A stretch of 39,629 nt of DNA, taken from an uncultured Thiothrix sp. (GTDB lineage: Bacteria > Pseudomonadota > Gammaproteobacteria > Poriferisulfidales > GCA-002705445). This document shows, in pieces, positions 8,962 through 17,858 of the stretch (positions are counted from its first letter, which is position 1; each line of letters starts with the position of its first letter). The stretch is from positions 1 to 39,629 of the forward strand of contig CACNYJ010000007.1 in the NCBI GenBank assembly GCA_902624655.1. Direction: 5' to 3'. The translations under genes and the position numbers were made by a program. Under the pieces are notes generated by a model. That model did no database searches, had not been told where the DNA came from, and saw only the letters and a program-made list of their open reading frames with translations.

Positions 8962-10569
8962 CTAAAATTTTTTACTTAAGTACTTTTTCAGTAAAACGCT
9001 TCCATTTTTATTATCTTTTGAGGATTTTATATCCTTATAGATATCTTTTGCCATAATTTTTCCGATTTCTACGCCCCATTGATCAAAAGAATTCACATCA
9101 GATAATAATCCTAAAACGTAAGTCTTATGTTCGTAAAAGGATAAAAGCATGCCTAAAGTTTCTGGTGATATATCTTTTAGTAGAAATGCGTTAGCTGGTC
9201 TGTTTCCAGCTAAAGTAAGGTTCTTTACAACTAATTCTTTATCAAGTCCTTTTTTAGAATATTTTTTTTCATAAAGATCATCTGCTTCTTTTTTGGAAAA
9301 ACCTTTATTTAATGTCTCAATATGGGCTAAAAAATTTGAAAAAACTTTATGATGATTATCTTTTTTTCTCGAGCTTACGTTTTTGGAAATTATGAAGTCA
9401 GAAGGTATAAAAATGTTTCCTTGATGAAGAAGTTGAAATATTGAGTGTTGCAATACAATACCATTTGAACCCCAAACAATATTTCCGCTGATGTTTGAGA
9501 ATTTTTTTCCATTAATATCAAGAGATTTCCCATTACTTTCCATCTCGACTTGTTGAACGTGATCAACTATTAAACGTAGTGAATAATCATATGGTAATAT
9601 TAAATGGCTTTGTGACCCAAAAAATCTTGAATAATAAAAAGACAAAAGTGCCATTATAACTGGTATATTTTTACTATATTTTTTTGAATAAAAGTGTTTA
9701 TCACCCAAAGCGGCGCCATCTAAAAATTTCGAGAAATTTTTAAACCCAATTGAAATTATTAATCCAATACTAACACCGGTCCATAAGGAGTAACGCCCAC
9801 CCACGCTATCCCAAACATCAATTATTAACCTTTCATCAACTCCAAACTTAATTGCTTCTTCGAAATTATGTGTAACTGCAATAAAATTTTTCATCACATT
9901 TTTTCTATTACCTTGTTTTTTCAACCAATTCTTAGCTAATTTTGCATTTTCCAAAGTCTCTGATGTTTTAAAACTTTTTGATACTATTACAAACAACGTT
10001 GTATCTTTATTAAGATTTGATAAGACCTCATTAGCTTCAGTTGCATCTAAATTTGAAATAAAATGAAGGTTAATTTTGTTTACTCTATACTCATTCAATG
10101 CTTCAAAAACCATTTTTGTGCCAAAATGAGAGCCACCGATTCCGATTGAAACAACATCAGTAAATTTTTTTCCGTTGAACGATTTATGCTTTCCAGATCT
10201 TATATTATCGGATATTTCCCTTAAATTTTTTTTATAATCTATTACTTCGTCTTTTATAGCTTTATCAAGATTAAAAAGAGTCCCCCTCATCGCTGTATGA
10301 AGAGTTTTTTTATTTTCAGATTTATTTGTAATATTACCTGAGCAAATATTTTTAAAATTATTTTTTACTTCTAATATTTCTGCCAGACTAGATAAGTTAT
10401 TCAATGTTTTTAGGTCAATAATATTTCTACTAAAATCAAAAAAAATATAATCTGTTTCAATATAAAAGGAATTATTATTTTTAAATAAATTATTTTTTAA
10501 GAGATTTTTTTTGCAGCGTAAAGAATCTTTTTTTATATTTTTTAATTGATTTAAGAAAATTTTTTTCAT
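8962..10569 (-). CDS. pgi: Glucose-6-phosphate isomerase
   Basis: Interconverts glucose-6-phosphate and fructose-6-phosphate; cytoplasmic. It has 535 residues, slightly shorter than E. coli Pgi. Motifs seen are VSIGIGGSHFGTKMV near residues 140-154, the first PGI signature region GGRYSLWTGVSIGL near 257-270, and QWGVEIGK near 496-503. It is preceded by panD with a 13-bp gap and could be the last gene of the pcnB-folK-dgk-pan run. The N-terminus is unusually rich in Lys/Asn, as expected from the base composition. Confidence 0.96.
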   Translation of the reverse strand: MKKIFLNQLKNIKKDSLRCKKNLLKNNLFKNNNSFYIETDYIFFDFSRNIIDLKTLNNLSSLAEILEVKNNFKNICSGNITNKSENKKTLHTAMRGTLFNLDKAIKDEVIDYKKNLREISDNIRSGKHKSFNGKKFTDVVSIGIGGSHFGTKMVFEALNEYRVNKINLHFISNLDATEANEVLSNLNKDTTLFVIVSKSFKTSETLENAKLAKNWLKKQGNRKNVMKNFIAVTHNFEEAIKFGVDERLIIDVWDSVGGRYSLWTGVSIGLIISIGFKNFSKFLDGAALGDKHFYSKKYSKNIPVIMALLSFYYSRFFGSQSHLILPYDYSLRLIVDHVQQVEMESNGKSLDINGKKFSNISGNIVWGSNGIVLQHSIFQLLHQGNIFIPSDFIISKNVSSRKKDNHHKVFSNFLAHIETLNKGFSKKEADDLYEKKYSKKGLDKELVVKNLTLAGNRPANAFLLKDISPETLGMLLSFYEHKTYVLGLLSDVNSFDQWGVEIGKIMAKDIYKDIKSSKDNKNGSVLLKKYLSKKF

Positions 10570-10582
10570 TTTCTTGAATGCT

Positions 10583-10963
10583 TTATACTAATTGCATTGC
10601 AATGCTAGCTGATTTCTTAATTATTTTATTTTTTGAATCAAGATAAATTAAGAGTGGTTTATGTGTGTTTACTTTGTCTTTTGGTAAATTTAGATATGTA
10701 CATATAACTAGCTTATCTCCAGGCTTAGCTTTGTGGGCGGCTGCTCCATTAACTGATATTATTCCACTTCCTGGTTGAGCCAAAATAGTATAGGTGGAAA
10801 ATCTTTCTCCATTAGTAATATTATATATCTCAATTTTTTCATACTCATTTATCTCTGCCTCTTTGAGAATTTCGCTATCTATTGCGCACGAACCGTCATA
10901 CTCAAGCTCTGAGTGAGTTACAATAGCGCCGTGAAGCTTTGATTTTAAAAATGTTAATACCAT
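10583..10963 (-). CDS. panD: Aspartate 1-decarboxylase
   Basis: Pyruvoyl enzyme that makes beta-alanine from aspartate for pantothenate synthesis. The 126-residue proenzyme has the self-cleavage site Gly24-Ser25 in YDGSCAID, where Ser25 becomes the pyruvoyl group. NGAAAHKAKPGDKLVICTY follows near residues 73-91. It lies 21 bp after panC, so panB-panC-panD are contiguous and provide both branches of pantothenate synthesis. Confidence 0.96.
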   Translation of the reverse strand: MVLTFLKSKLHGAIVTHSELEYDGSCAIDSEILKEAEINEYEKIEIYNITNGERFSTYTILAQPGSGIISVNGAAAHKAKPGDKLVICTYLNLPKDKVNTHKPLLIYLDSKNKIIKKSASIAMQLV

Positions 10964-10984
10964 ATGGATACTTTCTTATAAATA

Positions 10985-11815
10985 TTATTTGGAAGTTGAT
11001 TTTATAATTATATTATCTATAAGTCTAACTTTTCCCAGATATACAGCAATTAAGGCTATCAGATCATCATCGTATCTAGGCTGCAACGTTTTAAGATCTC
11101 TAATAGAGAAATATTCTATCTTCATTGGAAGTTCGTCAAAATATTTGTTTATTTGCTCAGTAATATCATCAATTTTTACTTTATCATCATAAAGATTTTT
11201 TGCATATTTCAATGATTTATAAATCTCTGCAGCATATGATCTTTCTTCATTAGATAGAAGATTGTTCCTCGAGCTCAGTGCAAGTCCTTCGTTATTTCTT
11301 ATAATTGGAGATCGTACAAGATTTATATCATAATTACATATTTTAATTAATTCTTGAATTACTAGGAGTTGCTGGTAATCCTTTTCGCCAAAAATCGCAT
11401 TTCTGGGTTTCACAATTTGAAAAAATCTATCAACAACATCCATTACTGCAAGAAAATGTCCTATTCTGAACTTGCCACATAATTCAGTCGTTATATGTTT
11501 TGGCTCTTTGCTTGTATCAAAAGATTGTGAATGTTTCTCAATGTCATATTTTTCTGGAATTAATAAATAATCAACATTTAATGAATTTAATTTTTCTATA
11601 TCGTCATTAAGCGTCTTTGGATAATTATCAAAGTCTTCTTGGTTTGTAAATTGGGCTTCATTTACATAAATACTAACACAAGTTCCTTTCGAAGGACCTT
11701 TTACTTGGTTTATTAAAGATAAGTGACCATCATGTAAATTTCCCATTGTGGGAATGAAATATTCAATTTGTAATTGATTTTTGAGAAATTCATCAATCGA
11801 ATAAAAAATTTTCAT
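10985..11815 (-). CDS. panC: Pantothenate synthetase
   Basis: Ligates pantoate and beta-alanine using ATP, through a pantoyl adenylate. It has 276 residues. The nucleotidyl-transferase HxGH-type motif is in PTMGNLHDGHLSLI (residues about 22-35). Further landmarks are FGEKDYQQL and SSRNNLLS, the KMSKS-like region. The start ATG overlaps the panB stop by four bases. Normal length, no defects seen. Confidence 0.96.
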   Translation of the reverse strand: MKIFYSIDEFLKNQLQIEYFIPTMGNLHDGHLSLINQVKGPSKGTCVSIYVNEAQFTNQEDFDNYPKTLNDDIEKLNSLNVDYLLIPEKYDIEKHSQSFDTSKEPKHITTELCGKFRIGHFLAVMDVVDRFFQIVKPRNAIFGEKDYQQLLVIQELIKICNYDINLVRSPIIRNNEGLALSSRNNLLSNEERSYAAEIYKSLKYAKNLYDDKVKIDDITEQINKYFDELPMKIEYFSIRDLKTLQPRYDDDLIALIAVYLGKVRLIDNIIIKSTSK

Positions 11816-12585
11816 TTATTTTGGATGTTTAATTTACTAATATGTGTTTTAAATTTTTTAATTGCTTCTTCTACAGATTTACTTTCTTGCAAAAAGTTTT
11901 TTGAAAATTTAGGAGGATTTTCAGAGACTCCAATAATGTCATATAATACTTGAACTTGTCCATCACAATGATTTCCTGAGCCAATTCCTATTATCGGTGT
12001 ATTTGAAATATTTGTTATTTCTTTAGCTAAATTAGATTCAACACACTCTAGCAAAATAATATCGACGCCCATTTTATCTAATACTTTAGCTTGTTCTAAA
12101 ATTTTATTTTTTTCAACATCAGATTTACCATATATTCTTACATCTCCTTGATCTGAAGAAAATTGTGGAAGATAACCTAAGTGAGCACAAACTGGTATAT
12201 TATTAGAAATTAGTTTTTCGATAATAGTCTTGTGCTCATCTTTATATTCAAGTTTTACAATATCAACATTATTTTTTAAAATTTCTCGTGAATTTTTAAT
12301 GGCCAACAACTCGTTAATATAACTATCAATAGGCATGTCTACCATTAATATCGAACTTTTTTTATTTTTTGCAACGCACTTAGAGTGATAGATAATTTCT
12401 TGCATGGTTACGCTGTGCGTGTTTTTTTCTCCTTTAATGACCATACCAAGAGAATCTCCTACAAGTATTATATCTATTCCTGAATCACTTAATATTTTTG
12501 CAAATGATGAATCATAACAAGTTACGCAAGATATTTGTCGATTCGACTCAACATACTTTTTTAAAGTTTTTTTTATTTTATTCAT
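11812..12585 (-). CDS. panB: 3-methyl-2-oxobutanoate hydroxymethyltransferase
   Basis: Transfers a one-carbon unit from methylene-tetrahydrofolate to ketoisovalerate, giving ketopantoate. It has 257 residues, typical of PanB. Visible family segments are CYDSSFAKILSDSGIDIILVGDSLGMV (residues about 22-48), HSVTMQEIIYHSKCVAK and IPVCAHLGYLPQ. It overlaps dgk upstream by 8 bases and panC downstream by 4. The ketopantoate reductase gene (panE) is not in the window. Confidence 0.96.
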   Translation of the reverse strand: MNKIKKTLKKYVESNRQISCVTCYDSSFAKILSDSGIDIILVGDSLGMVIKGEKNTHSVTMQEIIYHSKCVAKNKKSSILMVDMPIDSYINELLAIKNSREILKNNVDIVKLEYKDEHKTIIEKLISNNIPVCAHLGYLPQFSSDQGDVRIYGKSDVEKNKILEQAKVLDKMGVDIILLECVESNLAKEITNISNTPIIGIGSGNHCDGQVQVLYDIIGVSENPPKFSKNFLQESKSVEEAIKKFKTHISKLNIQNK

Positions 12586-13234
12586 TTATGATACTGGCCA
12601 TTGGATTAAAGTAATGCTTCCCTTTGTCTATCGTGTCAATTTTATCTAGTAAATTTTGGTAATCATTTTTATTGTTTACAAAATCTATGTCTTCTGCATT
12701 AACAACTAATAAAGGTGATACGTTGTAAGAATTAAAGAATTTTAAATAAGTCGTGTTGAGCTTTTCAAGATACTGATTTGTAATTGATTTTTCAAAATTT
12801 CTACCTCTTTTTTTTATTCTTTTAACAAGCACTTCAACAGGTGCTTGAAGGTAGATTAGTAAATCAGGTTTTGGTATATCAACAGTCATATAAGAATAGA
12901 GTTGATCATATAAATCATATTCTTCATTGCTAAGTGTTACTTGTGCAAACAGCCTGTCTTTCTGTAACATAAAATCCGATACTCTTGGCTTTGAAAATAT
13001 ATCCTGCTGTTTAAATGCTTGAACTTGTCTTGTCCTCGTTAATAAAAAATATAGCTGTGTTTGAAAAGAGACTTCCCTTTGGTTTTTGTAAAACTTCGAT
13101 AAAAACGGATTATCATCTACATTTTCAAGTATTAATTCGGCATCCCAATCCAGTGCAAGCTTATTAGCCAAACTTGTTTTGCCTACACCAATTGGGCCTT
13201 CTACAACAATATATTTTGAGGATAAATCCTTCAT
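12578..13234 (-). CDS. Deoxynucleoside kinase family protein
   Basis: P-loop kinase of the deoxynucleoside kinase family, 218 residues, found next to folK and panB in many gammaproteobacteria. The Walker A motif GPIGVGKTS is near residues 14-22, the lid-like RIKKRGRNFEKSI near 140-152, and the DR(L)FAQ-type segment at 93-99. It would phosphorylate deoxynucleosides for salvage; substrate preference cannot be read from sequence. It sits 1 bp after folK and overlaps panB by 8 bases, so it is tightly coupled to both. Confidence 0.88.
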   Translation of the reverse strand: MKDLSSKYIVVEGPIGVGKTSLANKLALDWDAELILENVDDNPFLSKFYKNQREVSFQTQLYFLLTRTRQVQAFKQQDIFSKPRVSDFMLQKDRLFAQVTLSNEEYDLYDQLYSYMTVDIPKPDLLIYLQAPVEVLVKRIKKRGRNFEKSITNQYLEKLNTTYLKFFNSYNVSPLLVVNAEDIDFVNNKNDYQNLLDKIDTIDKGKHYFNPMASIINE

Positions 13235-13235
13235 A

Positions 13236-13739
13236 TTAAATTTTTTTTATATATTTATATAAACAATCTTTAATCAAATCTTTCGCAAAGCCTTTTTGTG
13301 GTATTGAAATATCAGGATTTATATCTAAAAGAGGTTGTAAAACAAATGCTCTTTCAGAAACATTTTTATGGGGTATAGACAATGTTTCTGAGTGATAAAT
13401 CAAATCTCCGTACAATATTATATCTAAGTCAATAATTCTCTCCGACCACCTAACATGACTCTTCTCTCTTCCCATCAAAGACTCAATATCTTTCAACAAT
13501 AATAATATATCTTCTGGTGATTCACCACTTCTAAACATGACTGCGCAATTGATATAATTATTCTGATCTTGAGGGCCCATTGGTAAGCTTTCGTAGAGAC
13601 TTGAAACTTTTAGATCGTTGAATTTGTCCAGATTTGAAATTTTTTCGATTGCATTATTTACTTGTTGTAATGGATCATTTAAGTTACTACCAATTCCAAT
13701 ATAAAGCTCACGAATATTTTTATCATTTGATACTGTCAT
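13236..13739 (-). CDS. folK: HPPK, 2-amino-4-hydroxy-6-hydroxymethyldihydropteridine diphosphokinase
   Basis: Pyrophosphorylates the pterin alcohol in folate synthesis. It has 167 residues. The start region YIGIGSNLNDPLQQ and the HPPK signature WSERIIDLDIILYGD (about residues 99-113), followed by IPHKNVSERAFVLQPL, are all present. It lies 7 bp after pcnB, the common pcnB-folK order of gammaproteobacteria. Folate links it to panB, whose substrate is methylene-tetrahydrofolate. Confidence 0.95.
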   Translation of the reverse strand: MTVSNDKNIRELYIGIGSNLNDPLQQVNNAIEKISNLDKFNDLKVSSLYESLPMGPQDQNNYINCAVMFRSGESPEDILLLLKDIESLMGREKSHVRWSERIIDLDIILYGDLIYHSETLSIPHKNVSERAFVLQPLLDINPDISIPQKGFAKDLIKDCLYKYIKKI

Positions 13740-13746
13740 ATAAACC

Positions 13747-14958
13747 TTATCTGTTATTTTTGTTCTTAACGGGCTTTACATTTTTTTGAATTTCAAACCA
13801 TTTGTCGACGTAAGACTTAAAATCATCATTAATTTGTGATCTTATGTAAAAAAAGTCATAAGCAGCTCTAAATTTATCTAATTTAGTTAAATACTGAATA
13901 TTTCTTTTGCTTAAATTTAAAAAGCTGCTTTGTAATGACCATATTGAAAATATTGTATTTTGAAAAAAATCAGGTATTGATATGTATTTTGATTGGGATT
14001 CAATTATATGTCTAAATACTTCATCTATACTTCTTGAATTATTATTAATATATTTATCCTCCAAAACTTTATAGTATGGCCATAAGAATACAGCGTAAAT
14101 GAATGAGGGATTTACATGAAGTCCATCTTTAATCCTCATATCCGTATTTCTTAGAGCACAAATAAAAAAGTCATTATAAATGGAAAAGTCTTCTAGTATT
14201 TTATGTGTAAATGGGAATAAATGTTCAAATAATTTTTCCTCTCTAAGTTTTTTATAATTTTCAACACCATGGCCAGAATGCATAATTTTTAATACCTCAT
14301 CAAACAATCTGTAGGGAGAAATACCATTAATCTGGTGTGACATATTTTTTATAGTTTGCCTACAATCATCTGTTAATTTTAAACCCAACTTTGTTTCAAA
14401 TCTTATTGCTCTTAACATTCTTACTGGATCTTCTTGGAAACTTAAAGAAGGTTTTTTGATTAGCTTTAATTTTTTATTCTTGATATCTTTCATTCCGTCA
14501 ACATAATCATGAATTATCTCGCTGTCTAAGTCATAATATAAGGAGTTTATTGTAAAATCTCTTCTAAAGGCATCTTGATTTATAGTTCCATATATATTGT
14601 CTCTTTTTATTAAGCCATTAACCTTTTTAAATTTTTTTTTATCATGCTTTTTGACATCTGATCTAAAAGTTGAGACCTCAAAGTACTTTTTTTCATTTAC
14701 ATAAACATGAACAATTTTAAATCTTTTCCCTATTATTCTTGCATTTAAAAATAAACTACAAATTTCATTTGGGCTTGCCTCAGTAACTATGTCAAAATCT
14801 TTTGGGGTCTTCCCTAATAGCATATCTCTTAAACATCCTCCAACTAGAAATGCCTGATATCCATTGCCAATTAATGTTTCCGCAACAATATCTATATCTG
14901 AGTCTATATTACTCCTTTTAATTCCATGATCTTTCTGTGGGTATTTTTTTGGATTCAT
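13747..14958 (-). CDS. pcnB: Poly(A) polymerase I
   Basis: Class II nucleotidyltransferase that adds 3' poly(A) tails and promotes RNA decay. It has 403 residues. The catalytic signature LVGGCLRDMLLGKTPKDFDI is at about residues 38-57, with RDFTINSLYYD and the RNA-binding DPVRMLRAIRFETKLG further on. HGI near residue 12 and pcnB-folK synteny favour PcnB over a CCA-adding enzyme. The C-terminus is shorter than in E. coli. 77 bp separate it from ogt upstream. Confidence 0.9.
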   Translation of the reverse strand: MNPKKYPQKDHGIKRSNIDSDIDIVAETLIGNGYQAFLVGGCLRDMLLGKTPKDFDIVTEASPNEICSLFLNARIIGKRFKIVHVYVNEKKYFEVSTFRSDVKKHDKKKFKKVNGLIKRDNIYGTINQDAFRRDFTINSLYYDLDSEIIHDYVDGMKDIKNKKLKLIKKPSLSFQEDPVRMLRAIRFETKLGLKLTDDCRQTIKNMSHQINGISPYRLFDEVLKIMHSGHGVENYKKLREEKLFEHLFPFTHKILEDFSIYNDFFICALRNTDMRIKDGLHVNPSFIYAVFLWPYYKVLEDKYINNNSRSIDEVFRHIIESQSKYISIPDFFQNTIFSIWSLQSSFLNLSKRNIQYLTKLDKFRAAYDFFYIRSQINDDFKSYVDKWFEIQKNVKPVKNKNNR

Positions 14959-15035
14959 TTTAAATATACTGTGTTTAAGTCTGAGTTAATATATTAGCTT
15001 AAATATTGTATTTCTTTAAGAGATGATTGAATCTT

Positions 15036-15515
15036 TTAATTTTTTTTAGTCTCAAACTTCAAAAGGTTATTTTTAACTACGAACATTTTTTTATTCCTGT
15101 TTTGTGTCCCCCCTGCAAAACCTCCAAGATTATTTTTTCCAATTACTCTGTGACAAGGTATTATCAATTGAATAGGGTTTTTTCTACATGCATTTCCAAC
15201 TGGCCTTGGATGAGAATTAACTTTCTTTGCAATTTGTGAATATGTTTTTTTATCCCCATATTTTATTTTTGCAACCTCGTTTAGAACTTTTTTTTGATAT
15301 TCTGTTCCTTCTAAAATGAAGGGAATGTCAAATTCAAGAATTTTCTTTTGAAAATACAAGTCTAGTTGTCTGCCCACTTCCCTATAAAGCCCATTCTTTG
15401 AGTCAGTTTTTTTTAATTTATGATTGATAACTAAAGAGGATAATTTATCATTATAGCAATGGATTCCTATTGGCCCTACAGGACTAATAAAAACCATCTC
15501 GTATTTGATTGTCAT
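15036..15515 (-). CDS. ogt: Methylated-DNA--protein-cysteine methyltransferase
   Basis: Suicide repair enzyme that removes O6-alkyl groups from guanine onto its own cysteine. It has 159 residues. The acceptor Cys121 lies in IPCHRVIG, preceded by the DNA-binding helix region RPVGNACRKNP; the active-site Asn and Arg are present. It lacks the Ada regulatory N-terminal domain, so an Ogt/AGT-type single-domain protein. It begins 4 bp after the rplS stop and probably belongs to the end of the rpsP operon. Either ogt or the Ada C-terminal type name would be defensible. Confidence 0.9.
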   Translation of the reverse strand: MTIKYEMVFISPVGPIGIHCYNDKLSSLVINHKLKKTDSKNGLYREVGRQLDLYFQKKILEFDIPFILEGTEYQKKVLNEVAKIKYGDKKTYSQIAKKVNSHPRPVGNACRKNPIQLIIPCHRVIGKNNLGGFAGGTQNRNKKMFVVKNNLLKFETKKN

Positions 15516-15519
15516 TGGC

Positions 15520-15882
15520 TTATTTCTTTGTTGAAAGCTTCTCTTTAATTCTTGCTGCTTTACCAGATAATTCTCTTAGATAGTATAATTTTGAACGCCT
15601 TACTTTACCTCTTCTTTTAACTTTTATACTCGCTATTAATGGGCTGTGCGTCTGAAAAACTCTTTCAACGCCCTCACCATGAGATATTTTTCTAACTGTG
15701 AAGGATGAATTTATACCTCTATTCTTAACAGCAATAACTACGCCCTCGAAAGCTTGAAGTCTCTCTCTTTCACCTTCTTTCACTCGAACTTGAACAACAA
15801 CGTCATCTCCTGGAGAAAACTCAGGAATTTTCTTCAAATGTTCTTCATTAATGTTATCAATAATATTCATCGTAATACTCAT
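15520..15882 (-). CDS. rplS: 50S ribosomal protein L19
   Basis: Ribosomal protein L19 at the 30S-50S interface. It has 120 residues from the first [33 protein letters not shown] and [13 protein letters not shown] are standard L19 segments. An in-frame ATG at 15870 (MNIIDNIN) would give 116 residues, closer to the usual N-terminus. Neither start has a strong Shine-Dalgarno sequence, so the choice is open. It is last of the conserved rpsP-rimM-trmD-rplS operon, 31 bp after trmD. Confidence 0.96.
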   Translation of the reverse strand: MSITMNIIDNINEEHLKKIPEFSPGDDVVVQVRVKEGERERLQAFEGVVIAVKNRGINSSFTVRKISHGEGVERVFQTHSPLIASIKVKRRGKVRRSKLYYLRELSGKAARIKEKLSTKK

Positions 15883-15913
15883 TTAGAAGCAGATAATATC
15901 CCTTGCAGTTAAA

Positions 15914-16612
15914 TTATGAAAGCTTTTTTTTGAGCAAATCACCCCTTTTTCGTTTTGTTTCATTTAAGGCCTGATTTTCTCTCCATTTTTTAATTTCCTC
16001 ATGATTTCCACTTAATAAAACATTTGGTACTCGAAGATTTTCGACCTCCTCAGGCCTAGTATAATGAGGATACTCTAGAAGGGAATTTGAAAATGAGTCG
16101 TCTTGGTTTGAATCTTCATTGCCAAGAACGCCTGGTATCATTCTAGCTACAGAATCAATTACGACACAAGCTGCTACTTCTCCTCCGCTTAAAATATAGT
16201 CTCCGATTGACCACTCTTCATCAACTTCTAAATCAATAAATCTTTGATCTACGCCTTCATATCTACCTGCGATGACAATAAGGTCTTCATTTAAGGCAAC
16301 GTCTGTTATTAATTTTTGGTCAATTTTTTTTCCTTTTGGAGACAGGTAAATACATTTATGACTGCCTAATTTTGATTTTGCAAATCTTGTCGCATCAATT
16401 AGTGGCTGTGCTTGAAGCACCATTCCGGCTCCACCACCGTATGGCTTGTCGTCGATGTTGCCATTATTTTTTGAAAAGTCTCTTAAATTAATCAAATTGA
16501 TTTGTAAAAGAGATTTATCCTGACTTTTTTTAAGAACACCAAATTTAATATAATTTTCAATAATTTCAGGGAAAACAGAAATTACAAATATTTGTCTTGT
16601 TTTATTGCTCAT
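15914..16612 (-). CDS. trmD: tRNA (guanine-N1)-methyltransferase
   Basis: Methylates G37 of tRNAs with SAM and prevents frameshifting. It has 232 residues. The SPOUT trefoil-knot region is visible in IVIAGRYEGVDQRFID and SIGDYILSGGEVAACVVIDSVARMIPGVLGN, and the early part in FGVLKKSQ and DDKPYGGGAGMV. It overlaps rimM by 11 bases, in the usual rimM-trmD order. Confidence 0.97.
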   Translation of the reverse strand: MSNKTRQIFVISVFPEIIENYIKFGVLKKSQDKSLLQINLINLRDFSKNNGNIDDKPYGGGAGMVLQAQPLIDATRFAKSKLGSHKCIYLSPKGKKIDQKLITDVALNEDLIVIAGRYEGVDQRFIDLEVDEEWSIGDYILSGGEVAACVVIDSVARMIPGVLGNEDSNQDDSFSNSLLEYPHYTRPEEVENLRVPNVLLSGNHEEIKKWRENQALNETKRKRGDLLKKKLS

Positions 16613-17111
16613 AATATATTTTATCTATAAAAATTCTTTTTTCCTTTAAATTGATTGATTTTATTGATTCTCCATAGATATAAGGTACTAAAAAACTTTT
16701 ATTTCCTGTTATAACTAACACATCATTAGCGCCGGTTTCTATTATATCACTAATATTTCCTACCTTTTTCTCATTATCTAAATAGACTTCTAAACCAATG
16801 AGATCTTTCCAATAAAATTCATTATTATTTAATTTAGCTAATTGTTCTACACCTATAAATAAGTCTTGGTCTATAAATTTTTCAACATCTTCTCTTGAAT
16901 CATAGTTTTTAAATTTTAACTTTAAAGACTTGTCAATTTTAGATTCCTCGAGATCTAGTTTTATATAGACACCATTATCGAGAATAAAAAAATAATTGTA
17001 ATCACATAATTTTTCTTTTGTCTCAGAGAAGGAATAAACTTTGACCCAGCCGTTTAGACCGTGATGAGCTTGAACTTTGGCAATAATAATTTTTTGTGAT
17101 GATGTAGACAA
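16602..17111 (-). CDS. rimM: Ribosome maturation factor RimM
   Basis: Assists late 30S maturation, binding S19. It has 169 residues: an N-terminal RimM domain (IIAKVQAHHGLNGWVKVYSF, residues about 8-27) and a C-terminal PRC barrel (FYWKDLIGLEVYLDNEKKVG onward, with GANDVLVITG and FLVPYI). It sits 5 bp after rpsP and overlaps trmD by 11 bases. Confidence 0.96.
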   Translation of the reverse strand: MSTSSQKIIIAKVQAHHGLNGWVKVYSFSETKEKLCDYNYFFILDNGVYIKLDLEESKIDKSLKLKFKNYDSREDVEKFIDQDLFIGVEQLAKLNNNEFYWKDLIGLEVYLDNEKKVGNISDIIETGANDVLVITGNKSFLVPYIYGESIKSINLKEKRIFIDKIYYEQ

Positions 17112-17116
17112 ATCAA

Positions 17117-17353
17117 CTAATCTTGTTTTAAAAGCTTAGCTACCCTCTCAGATGTTTGTGCCCCAACTGATAGCCAGTAGTCAATTCTCTCCTTGTCCAA
17201 TCTTAATTTTACTTCTTGGCCTGTAGCTCCTGGATTAAAAAACCCAAGTCTTTCAATGTAACCGCTTCCTCTTCGTTTTCTTGAATCAGTTGCAACTACA
17301 TGGTAGAAAGGCTTTTTCTTTGCCCCTCCTCTAGATAATCTAATTTTAACCAT
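17117..17353 (-). CDS. rpsP: 30S ribosomal protein S16
   Basis: Small-subunit protein S16, 78 residues. [20 protein letters not shown] at the start and [18 protein letters not shown] are diagnostic. It is the first gene of rpsP-rimM-trmD-rplS. The ffh gene that often precedes it is absent; instead a divergent small gene begins about 105 bp away, so the operon promoter should lie in that gap. Confidence 0.97.
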   Translation of the reverse strand: MVKIRLSRGGAKKKPFYHVVATDSRKRRGSGYIERLGFFNPGATGQEVKLRLDKERIDYWLSVGAQTSERVAKLLKQD

Positions 17354-17394
17354 ATCGTAATATCTATAATTTTGCTTATTTTTAAAAAGAAGTT

Positions 17395-17424
17395 ATTCTA
17401 CTTTAAAAGGTACTAATATGTAAA
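17395..17424 (-). promoter_or_regulatory. Candidate sigma70 promoter of the rpsP operon
   Basis: On the minus strand, TTTACA (17424-17419) is followed after 18 bp by TAGAAT (17400-17395), about 42 bp before the rpsP start. Close to consensus on both elements and correctly placed, but AT-rich DNA offers chance matches. Confidence 0.4.
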
Positions 17425-17458
17425 GATTATACTTAGTGGATTTAAGAAATTTAGAATC

Positions 17459-17764
17459 ATGAAATATGTAGTTATATTGCTGATAAGTGCAGTTATGTTT
17501 TTCTCGAACCCTTCAAAGGTAGAATTTACCTCGTTTTTGGCGTCTCATATTAGAACAGAGATGCAAAAAAAAGGTGAAACGCAGGAGTTGAGTAACTTTT
17601 CTGCCGGGCTAGCAAGTTTATATGCGAAAAACAATCTTGTTAGAACGAACTACGTTATTGCTTCGACATATTTTATAGATATGTCGACATTTCGTGATTT
17701 TGGTGCAGATGTTGATGATATTTTTATGCTAGGTATTTTCAATAATTTTGTACCACTTAAGTAA
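17459..17764 (+). CDS. Small secreted or anchored protein, DUF4359-like
   Basis: Small protein of 101 residues. The N-terminus (residues 1-17) is a hydrophobic signal or anchor segment followed by NPSKVEFTSFLA. The C-terminal part has TYFIDMSTFRDFG, then FMLGIFNNFVPL. This pattern (anchor, NPS..DF motif, closing LGIFNNFVPL) resembles DUF4359 as I remember it; the function of that family is unknown. It diverges from rpsP and is followed 6 bp later by tRNA-Leu on the same strand, which may be co-transcribed. Gene real with good likelihood; family name tentative. Confidence 0.65.
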   Translation: MKYVVILLISAVMFFSNPSKVEFTSFLASHIRTEMQKKGETQELSNFSAGLASLYAKNNLVRTNYVIASTYFIDMSTFRDFGADVDDIFMLGIFNNFVPLK

Positions 17765-17770
17765 AACTAT

Positions 17771-17857
17771 GCCGCTGTGGTGGAATTGGTAGACACGTCG
17801 GATTCAAAATCCGATTCCCGCAAGGGAGTAACGGTTCAAGTCCGTTCAGCGGTACCA
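17771..17857 (+). tRNA. tRNA-Leu (anticodon CAA)
   Basis: A class II tRNA of 87 nt with encoded CCA. Acceptor stem GCCGCTG pairs with CAGCGGT, the anticodon stem TCGGA/TCCGA encloses TTCAAAA with anticodon CAA at 17805-17807, a long variable arm follows, and the T arm contains GGTTCAAGTCC. It reads TTG codons. Its 3' end stops one base before the stop codon of the convergent lipoprotein gene. Confidence 0.97.
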
Positions 17858-17858
17858 T